From Telmatactis stephensoni (taxonomy: Eukaryota; Cnidaria; Anthozoa; Actiniaria; Isophelliidae), in the NCBI GenBank assembly GCA_029948255.1, contig JALIZF010001838.1, forward strand, positions 62,001 through 126,000: a stretch of 64,000 bases of DNA. Reading direction: 5' to 3'. How positions within the stretch are numbered: the stretch's first letter is position 1; the number at the start of each line of letters is the position of its first letter. Below are positions 37,640 to 47,000 of this stretch, piece after piece. Under the pieces are notes generated by a model. The model was not told the origin of the DNA and did no database searches. It was given only the letters and a program-made list of their open reading frames with translations. The position numbers and the translations under genes are program-made.

Positions 37640-39065
37640 TTATTGATAGCCTCGTGAGGCCTGACAAACATGTATATGTTTACAAATATTGTGCCAAATA
37701 GGTCATTCACATTGTTGCATCATTTATTATTATTATTATTGTGTTTATTTCAAACTTTCACTTTGTTTACAAGTGTTGTTCGTAGTGAAACTGCGGATTA
37801 CGATAATCTGGGCAATTTCCTATTATATATTTCAAATAGACTGATGCTTCATTTATGACTATGAAGGGCTTTCACTATTTCGCAGTTTTGTGCGATTACC
37901 CATTTTTGACATTTTCTAATCACGTTCATACTATCAGAGAGTCCTACATTCTTTAACTTGTCTTTCAGTTCTTTATGATACCCCGATAGAAAATCAAACA
38001 CTACATTAACTTGAATAACATTATAACCGGGATACAATCTCTTTAAGCTTGACCTTAAATCAGCATATTTCTCTGTTTTCAATTTGTCTCGTTCTTGAAT
38101 CTGTCCAACATTACATACAGTTCCTTCAAATATAAGCCATTGACGTTCTTTCTTGTTGCATATAGTGATGTCAGGTCTGTTTGCACCATCCTTAGGAACG
38201 ACGTCTAAGTGTAGGGGAATGTTCCATAGTACCTTCACTTCTTTAGTCTCGACACAACATTTGGGTTGTTGTTCTCTGTACCAAGGTATCGTTTGGTGTT
38301 CTTCATTATTGGTGATTCCAAGTGCCTTTAAAATCGCATAGTACACTGGACGGAGCATTCGATCGTGACGCACTGTGTACAGCGTTTGCGCGATTGCAGA
38401 GCAGCTGCACATTATGTGTGGTACTGTTTCCTTCTTGACATGACAGAAACTGCATAACAAATCTTCTCCTCCACTTTGAACTTTCTTTGCATTGTAGACT
38501 TTAGTTGTGATTAACTGTTGTACGATACTGGTGTGTATGCTGTAGACTATGTTTGGGATGTTTGGCCAAACCTTTGCAATGTTATAGTAGGATTCATGAT
38601 GTAAATGTTTATCTTGCCATTGTTGCACTATATATTGTCCTATCCATCGTTGTTGTTTTACTTCCTCTTCTAATTTTCTTTCGATTTCTTTTCTTAGTAT
38701 TCTCTTGAGATGTTTAGGTTGAGGTTGATTTACTTCAATGGTTGAGTTACTTGCTTTGATGGTAGTCTTGCTTTCTGCTCTATTGTATTCTATATTCAAG
38801 TCCAGCTGACCTGCATATGTTTTTGCATCTTTTACTATCGATCGTAATGACTTCATTTCTTTGGAGTTCTGGAAAGTCGACACTAGTTGGACGTGTGGGT
38901 CAGCGCTGACAGTAAGGTAGTGAGCAGTCTTTATCTTCGTTGTCTTGTATAGGTCTCTAAATTTTGCATACCTTTCCCTCCTTTATCTACAGGTAGATAC
39001 AGCAAGGGATTAGACTCGTGCTTATGCTTGGCTTTATTATCGTTCATTATTTGGCGGGTGCTTCA
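37606..39065 (-). mobile_element. 5'-truncated non-LTR retrotransposon with restriction-like endonuclease
   Basis: A 344-residue open frame (37849-38883, minus) covers the post-reverse-transcriptase end of an RLE-type LINE. It has a zinc knuckle (C144, C147, H156, C159/C161), then RHDRMLRPVYY typical of this region, then a PD-(D/E)xK-like core (RPDITI at about 236-241, FEGTV near 252-256). Upstream, in another frame, YLPVDKGGKGMQNLE at about 38950-39010 continues the family sequence, so a frameshift lies near 38,940. The polymerase itself is missing. The 3' end reads GGCTATCAATAAAATAATAA and runs into an (AAT)n tail at 37640-37605. It separates the two tandem blocks at 35816 and 39912. Confidence 0.8.
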
Positions 39066-39066
39066 G

Positions 39067-39190
<124 letters not shown>

Positions 39191-39911
39191 TAATTAGAAT
39201 GGCGAGAATAATTACTGTAGTGATTTTATTTAACTCGAGAATAAAATACGACTAATTAGTAAGCGTTAATGAATGGTTGTCACTCGGAAATGTGTTGGTT
39301 ATATGTGAATGCTGCTGATTTTCCTTTCCGAGCTAAAATCCACACTCGAAGAAGCACGCGAAGGTTGGTTTGGTTTCGTTTCTTTTCATCTTTATTCCTT
39401 TTTTCCTGTGTTTTCTTTTCGGGGCAAAGCACCAACTTCGGCCGCCCATAACTTTGGCGTTATTCATCGAAACCACCTTCAAAATTTCAAGATTTGCTAA
39501 CTTTGGTGTGCTCTTTGCAAATATTATATTTTTGTTCCATGTTCGAGTAATAAATAAAATGTCACGGAAGGGGTGGGAAAAGCTCATTGCTTCTTTCCTC
39601 ATTGAAGATATAGCTTATATTAAGACTTATTATGTGCATGCAATAGAGTGGTTTTCATAAACCCGTGAAATTAATAATTAGTGAAATGAGTTCGTAATTT
39701 TTTTTAGAATGGGCACTAATTAAACCAAGCAATTAATCCGAAAACGCGTACGAACTTGAAGTGCTTCTTGGCGAACAAACACGTAATTATATAAAACTGA
39801 GTCGCGTTTTTTGAAATTACTCAGCATTCTTTTTGAAACGGGCCCTGCCAACTTAAGCCAGACTATTTCTTTGAGTAAACCAGAAAAAAACATAGATTTA
39901 AGATAGAAATG

Positions 39912-41144
39912 ATGCCAAAACGTTCAGTGAACAAAAAGGAACTGTTCTCCCTGCCAACAGATTTTCTTGGCGAAAGAGAACGAATAATTCTTCATGGCAA
40001 AGAGGAGACACGAAATCAGCAGGACGGTTTTGTGGGAACAAAACTACGTCGATTTCAAGAGCAGCCTCAAGAGATCCAGTCCAAAACAAGGACTTGATTA
40101 AAACTTGCCAGGAGCATTACTCTGTGAACGGAAGGTCAGCGCAAGTGCCCAGAGAAAGAGTCGGTTTGGTAGCTATAATCAAGAAACTCTGAATCTACTG
40201 CCGAATGAAGAGCGAAGAGATCAAAATGGCTTACCAAATCAAGCGATGAGCGAAGAGAATTTATTTGGGAACCCCAACCCCCGAGTAAGTCCTTGGGTGT
40301 GCAAATTTCCCATGTTTTCTCGTACGCGATCTGATTTTGATGTACAAGCAGAGACAGAAACAAAGCTAACACATCCCTTTGGTGTCACAAAACATCTCTT
40401 CATCGATGGCCTCAATCACTCCTCCTGTTCAAAAGGCGCCAAGGGACGCATTCCGAAGTGTTCTTCCCAGAAAACAAATGTCACCCATTCATCAAATACT
40501 TCATAAACCAAACGACAATTTCTTAGACGAACATCAATGGTCTCGTCGTGGTATTGATGCTCTGCAATATTCCAATCATTTTGCAGTGGAAAAGAGAATG
40601 GATTCGGTAGGACGTACATAGAAAGTTGTCTCCATTTCCAACTTCAATACCATACGCCAAATCACAACCATCAAAACCTAAAGGAATTTCTTTCAAGACT
40701 TTCTCCAAGCAGAGAGTACTTACTTCTGTTGCCGAAGAAGACGAACAAGCTATCTCCCCAAGACCAAAACGTCCACAAGTTTTCACTTTGGGAGAAAACA
40801 AAACAACAACATTGGGGGATGTGATCTCTAATGAATTGTCAGACGTTAGCTGGAAACCTCTGAGAAGATGGGAGGAAAGCCAACCTCAAAATCCAAGTTC
40901 TGAAAATCAGCTGGTAGACGCTCGATCCAGAAATAGATCCACTATTTTTGATTCCATTTTCAAACGCTTTGACCCCAGTAAACCCACCACCCAGCAACCT
41001 CGCTATGGAAGAGTAGCTATGACCGGCGCCAGTATCCGACGTAACGAGGTTGGCGACAGTCTTGATGACTTCATGAAAGAGAGAACACAAGTTCGTGTTC
41101 TGCGTAAACGTCTTGGAGATGATGAAAAGATGAAGAAAAAGTAG
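39912..41144 (+). pseudogene. Unrecognised coding block, tandem copy 2 (frame-broken)
   Basis: Paralogue of 35816-37027. It opens MPKRSVNKKELF, with ERERIILHGKE matching copy 1, then meets a TGA at 40095-40097 caused by a one-base length difference. Related sequence continues in other frames: 40105-40506 (LPNEERRDQ, SPWVCKFPMFSRTR), 40379-40621 (PPVQKAPRD, LQYSNHFAVEKRMDS), then a 173-codon open frame 40626-41144. That last part ends QPRYGRVAMTGAS, GDSLDDFMKERTQVRVLRKR, DDEKMKKK. The last frame is the strongest candidate for a translated product. No signal peptide or known domain is seen. It is basic and Ser/Pro-rich. Confidence 0.45.
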
Positions 41145-41354
41145 ACATTTGTTGTCAGAGATGGTTTGTACTCCTTATTTGATCAAGCTTGAAAAAGCTA
41201 ATTCACCTTGAAAACAAACTGAAATCAATAACATGTATGTATATAGAGTATTACAATAGTCATATTTGAAAGCCTGCATTAATTCAAAACGTTTTATAAA
41301 TCTTGTTACTATCAATATGAGATTTGGATAGCATCAATTTTACACAAACTCCTT

Positions 41355-41578
41355 TATAGAGCGGAGAGGAACGGTTTAGGGAGGAGGGAGAAATAGCCCC
41401 AAAAAGTAGGGAGGAGGGAGAAAAGAGGCAGAAACATTGGTTTGGGAGAAGGGAGGAAAACAATTATGAGATGTAGTGAAGGAGAAATGGCCGAAAAAAA
41501 GTAGGGAGGAGGGAGAAATAGGCTCAAAAAGTAGGGAGGAGGGAGATTTAGACTCCTGTTCCTCTCTGCTCTTTATAG
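41355..41578. mobile_element. MITE inserted in the 3' flank of tandem copy 2
   Basis: The ends TATAGAGCGGAGAGGAACGG and the inverse CTGTTCCTCTCTGCTCTTTATA enclose four purine-rich AAAGTAGGGAGGAGGGAGAA-type repeats. Homology with the 3' flank of copy 1 stops at the left edge and resumes after the right edge. Confidence 0.85.
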
Positions 41579-42286
41579 ATAAATATTTTTGCTTGTCATT
41601 CGTTGTTAATGAAGAAAGTGTTTCTGGTGTTTAACGCTATCGCATTTGCTGTATTTTGTGTGTTTGTATTCCATATGAACATTAAGAATTTTTCTGGAAT
41701 GAAATTTATAATCAAAGTTTCTTATTTATCATTGAAAATATATGTCTATATCAGTAAGGTATATAATGTGAAAAGAAATCATCTCGATCCGTAATCAGTT
41801 GCCCAATTTTCATTGGAGATAGTTAATAGTAATTACTCGAACGATCATTGACGATATTTGCATATTTCCACTTGCTACATTCTAAGGGAGAGATCATTAG
41901 AAAAGTGATTTGGGGGGGGGGGGGAAGGAAATTTTCAGCTTGCACGAGTTTTGTTTTTGCTCAGTTGTGCAGGACCGTTAGTGTTTATGTGTGTATGAAC
42001 AGGTGAAAATGATTTTTTTTTCTTTGCCTCCTTTGCACGAATTTTTTTCCAGTCTCAGTCTTCCCTTACACTGATATATTCCTCACCCCCGCTACATTTT
42101 TCTAGTCGTCCGTCCGTAAGTGATCGTTATCAGAAATAGTGAGAAAAATTACTGGGAAAAGAATGACTTTCTTTGGCCCCTTTTCCATCTGTGGTAAACC
42201 AGAAAGTGCGATTGGGGCGGCCGAACTTTTCATCCTTCACGTAAAATTCCATATTTTCGTTGTCTCGGGAGTATGGTTCATTTTGC

Positions 42287-42753
42287 ATTAAGAGGGGATT
42301 TTTTTCAAGTTCGAGCAGTGAACGACAAAAACTCCTGAGTTGAAGAATAGCTGTTGTACAGAATTAAAATCATTTCTGTCAGAAAGTTTAAGTTGTTTGT
42401 AAGTAGTTTTGGCCGATGAAAGTTGAATCAAAGTAGTTAATCCAAAACGAAAATTTGGATCGAAAATGAGGTTTAGGCCTTCATTTGCTCATTTTCTATA
42501 TGTTTTCTTTATATTCAGCTTGAAAAAGCTTAATCCCAACACAACGTCAAGAAAAAGTCTTTGTACAATTCAACAATTCGTTTTAAACAGTTATTTTATC
42601 TTGGTATTTTATCAGTTTTTAACGTGTAGAAAAAGGATTTGAGTGTTAATCCAGATCAGAAAAACGAAAATTTGGATTAAAACTCGCACGAAGGTCTAGT
42701 TTTTGGCGCTTTTTGCCATTACTGCTCGTCATTGAAAAAAATCTCCTCTTAAA
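42287..42753. mobile_element. TIR element TTAAGAGGGGATTTTTTTCA
   Basis: The left arm (TTAAGAGGGGATTTTTTTCA then GAGCAGTGAACGACAAAAAC) is inverted at the right end (CTGCTCGTCATTGAAAAAAA then TCTCCTCTTAA). Inside, the phrase ACGAAAATTTGGAT occurs twice. About 467 bp, non-coding. Confidence 0.75.
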
Positions 42754-42929
42754 TTGACAAAGTAGTGCGGGTTCGACTTACAACACAAAATTGACACTAA
42801 AAGAGCAATCAAGCAACCATCCTTGAGAACCCCTACTAGTCTATTATTTTATCACTCGTTTCCTCCTCCCAGAAAATACCCCTGTGAACGTCGTCTGTTA
42901 TAGAATTTGTTCAGAAGTAATGTTTTCTC

Positions 42930-43070
42930 TCGCTTTGATCGGTCGACCTGATAAGGTCTTGGAATCTTTAGTTCTAGTGGCCGACTTTGGTTAACGTTCT
43001 ATCTGTGGTGAGCCGGATGGTCAGTTGATGATGCCGAAATCTTTATCCTTGAACCCCTAAGGAGAATTTT
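42930..43070 (+). mobile_element. SINE 3' fragment
   Basis: CTGTGGTGAGCCGGATGGTC then GATGATGCCGAAATCTTTAT, CCTTGAA matches the 3' end of the SINE at 51978-52215 (GTGGTGAGCGGGATAGTATC, CGGAAATTTTTATCCTTGAA). The tRNA-like head is missing. Confidence 0.55.
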
Positions 43071-43469
43071 GTTTTCAATCAGCGAAACAGATGCGCGACT
43101 CCGGAAAATATTTTCTCCCAACTGGCCGTCAATATTTTGTCAGTGGAATTTCCGTCTCAAAATCGCTATTAGTTTATAGTTTATAGTATTTTGTATATAG
43201 CGAGGAGCCGCCATTTTTTTTGCAAGAACAAGCGACAAGAAACTGGCGGGAAAATGTTTTAGGACGCGCGCGTACATCCGGGACATTTGGTAACTTTTTC
43301 ATATCTTCACTAGTGAAACTGATATGGAAAATACGAGTGTTTTAGTTTCCGGTAACTGAACACTATTATCCATATAATAAGAATGTATTTTTCAAAATCA
43401 CCAACGTCCTTCGGATTGGCTATAGAAAATTATAAAGAAATATCAAAGCAATACACTTTTTTTTTCTCT

Positions 43470-43564
43470 TGCTTTTACTTTTATTCATAATTTAATGTGC
43501 ATAGGCACTTATAAGAGAGGTGCTGTCCTATCCATTAGTATTAGTCACCTAGTTGGCCAGAGCT
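43470..43564 (-). other. 3' UTR exon of ShKT gene A
   Basis: Acceptor TTCACAG (minus strand) at 43565-43571. The exon carries AATAAA (plus-strand TTTATT at 43480-43485). It is nearly identical to 54120-54212 in gene B. It joins donor CAG/GTGAGT just after the stop codon. Confidence 0.75.
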
Positions 43565-44072
43565 CTGTGAAAAGAGAAAAATGAAATATTTTGAAGTTTA
43601 AGAAACACGTTTAAAATTTCATTCCCTTGAAAATCAAAAGATAGAGGAAGAACCATGTTGAATGATTTAACAGAAGTGAAATCTTTTGTTGACTATTCAC
43701 CCAAGATGGTAGTTTCATAGCAAGTTTTGTAAAATATTACTGGAGTTTTACCATAGAAGTTTTAATTGACAATACCACCAATCATCTGGGACTGCCTATT
43801 CAGGTTACTATTCCTTCGGGGACACAAAACAAAAGAGTTATCCCTGCTACCAGGGACAACTTGCCTTCATGAGAACGGGCCCTAAATGTGGTGCCGAGGA
43901 ACAAAAGTCACGCCACTCGACTTCGTCTCGTGGCGTACTTTTTTGTTCTCACCACATTTTGACGTCATCTGTGCATCTATTAGACTACACACGCACGGTA
44001 AATGGAATCTATTTCGTAAATAAATCTTAAATTTGACAATTAGTCCGTTTGTGGACTGGTAAAACTCACCTG

Positions 44073-47000
44073 TTAACACATTTCACAAGTTTTGGCACAA
44101 TATTCTCTCATGAATTTCCTGACTCTAGGACCACGTGCTTCAGAACAGAAATGATCGTGCCTAGTGCAGAAACTTCCGGCTTTACGTGAGTTTAAGCATC
44201 CTAAAAAGGAACCCGCGCATATGCTTGTCAGAAACTGAAAAGTCAAGGGACAGGATAGCCTGCATGTGAACAGGCTCTCAGGGGACGGGACGGGGAAGGG
44301 AAGAGGGAAAAACTCCCCCTCCCCCCCTCCCCCCCCCCCCCCCCCCCCACACACACACACTTCTCTTCCCCGTTCCCTCCCTCCCCTCCCCTCCCCTGAG
44401 AGCGTGTTCACAGCCTAAGGGACGTAGAGGGGTGACAATTTCCGTGGTTTTCAGCTGGAAGGTTCCATGTATAAGTTGATTTCTATACTAAGTGAATTCT
44501 TACATTTCAGGGGATTGCGCCAGGGGAGGACCATGGGAAAGGTAGTCGCACATGTGGTTTTCAGCAGTCATAAATAATTGATTTACAGACATGTTGTAAA
44601 ATAATCTTTATGAATGTAGACAAGCGCTTCTTCCCCTTTCTAGCCAGTCATCGGAAAGAGGGCTATGGGTAGAGATACGGTTCAGTTGTGTTCAGCAAGA
44701 AGGATCTCGTGTTAAGGCTGATTTACACGCTACGATTGTCGCCCCGATTTTTTTACAAGGTTTGTTCGGGAAAAGGAAAAATCGGCCCGATTCGCAGAAA
44801 TCGGCTACAAATTTTTCGTGTCGGGCCGATTTTTTGAAAGGAAAATCAAATGAATTGGAGCGCGGAAACAATGGATTTCAAATCGAGCCGACGAATCGTA
44901 TCGTGTAAATCGGCCTTTAAGTGAAGAGAGATGGGGGTGGGGTGGGGAAAACAGGTGTTTGCTCCACTTGTTGAATTTCTCATTATTCCAATAACCGCGA
45001 CCCACAAACAAGGAGCGTCTGCAATGTGGTTTACGATCATCATCGAAGTATAGATTTTCACCATCATACGTCTCGTTTATCGAAATATTGGGTTTTAAGA
45101 TGGACACTTTCGGTTTATCTTAATTTCCTGTTATACTACGTTAAATTGTCAGGTGGCCTTGGTTTTTTTTTAGGATCATTACCAGCACAACTAAAATCAT
45201 TATGATTATCATCATCATCATTATTATCATCATCATAATTATTGGTGCTTCTACGAGTATTCTTACGTGGACACTCGATGCCTGGTCGTTTCAGCGGTCC
45301 CTTGGCTGTCGATCCATCCCAGCAGCATCCATAAGTGCTCTTCAAACACAGCTTGGCAGCTTGATGCTCTGTTTAATCAAGTTCAAGAATAGTTTCGTGT
45401 GTTTGATTGTTGAACAGACCGCTCTTTTTGTTAGGTTAAAGATTTGATGGGGAAATGTATTGGTGGTACTGGTCTTTCCCATTCATTCATTTATCCATTC
45501 ATTCGTCCATCCATCCATCCATCCATCCATCCATCCATCCATCCATCCATCCATCCATCCATCCATCCATCCATCCATCCATCCATCCATCCATCCATCC
45601 ATTCATTCATTCATTCATCCATCCATCCATCCATCCATCCATCCATCCATCCATCCATCCATCCATCCATCCATCCATCCATCCATCCATCCATCCATCC
45701 ATCCATCCATCCATCCATCCATCCATCCATCCATCCATCCATCCATCCATCCATCCATTCATTCATTCATTCGTTCGTGCGTTCATTCGTTCGTCCACTC
45801 GTTCATTCATTCTTCCTTATAATTAATCCCCTCTCTTTCTTTTCTTCCTTCCTTCCTTTTTCGCTCATCTTTCCTTTGATTTTCTTTTTTACCCGAAATA
45901 TATAAAAACTGAAAAATACAAATTAAGACGTGTTCCTACGACCTATAGTAATCTTGCCTAAACGAATAAGAGGGACACCTCTAAAATGGACACCCATGGC
46001 TTGATATATAGAGAGGGACACCTCTCTAAGATGGACACCTCTCTAAAGATGGACACCTTTATAAGATGGACACCTCTCTAAGACGGACACCTCTCTAAAG
46101 ATGGACACCTTTATAAGATGGACACCTCTATAAGACTGACACCTCTCTAAGATGGACACCTCTCTAAGACGGACACCTCTCTAAAGATGGACACCTCTCT
46201 AAGACGGACACCTCTCTAACACGGACACCTCTCTAAGACGGACATCTGTTGACAGTCCCGATGGTTTTCGTCTTAGATAAAGTTCACTTTACAAGAAAGA
46301 CTTACTGCATCTTTCACAGGTTCTAGCACAGTCCTCAGTCATTCTTTTTCCAGTTTCATAGTCAGTATCACCATATCTGCCCTTGTCACAATTTCCCATT
46401 ATTTTCTCGATCTTGCACTCGTACCTCGTTTTCATATCTTCGCACATCGCAACTACATACAAACAAAACAAGAACGGTAAGTAATCCAAGAACTGTTACG
46501 ATAGACACAATAATGGTTTTCATAATCTAAAGCAAATTAGCCATGGGGTTTTTAATGGGGCAAATATTGGAACAAGAGAGCATTTTAAAAGATTGACTTG
46601 TCCTAGAGATTTTATTTTTAATACAAATATTGTTCCACTATCCAAATCAGAATTATAAAATTATATGATAAATAAAGCAGCTGCAGTGAAACCTCCGGGA
46701 TTTGAAATTGTTTGCCCCCTCGGTAAGCATCTGACTAAAGCTGACTAATCTGCATTACAATGAAAACCATCGTCAGACAAGCTATTAAGAACCTTCTTCG
46801 ATTCTAAAGGCCAATTTGCACAATACAATTTTTGCTTACAATGTCGCACGCAACAACACTACAACTTGCTTACAACTGTTGTAAGGTTTTAAAACGTTTT
46901 AAAATCCTATATACAACCTTTTGTTCTTGTCGCACGCAACAGTTGTAAGCAAGCTGTAGGGTTGTTGCATGCGACAAGTTGTAAGAAAAAATTGTATCGT

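Noticed and set aside
45444..45905. Ile-His-Pro-Ser repeat proteins in three frames
   Set aside because: All three frames of an (ATCC)n microsatellite inside an intron of ShKT gene A.
45478..46255. CRISPR-like array
   Set aside because: These are contiguous eukaryotic micro- and minisatellites without unique spacers.
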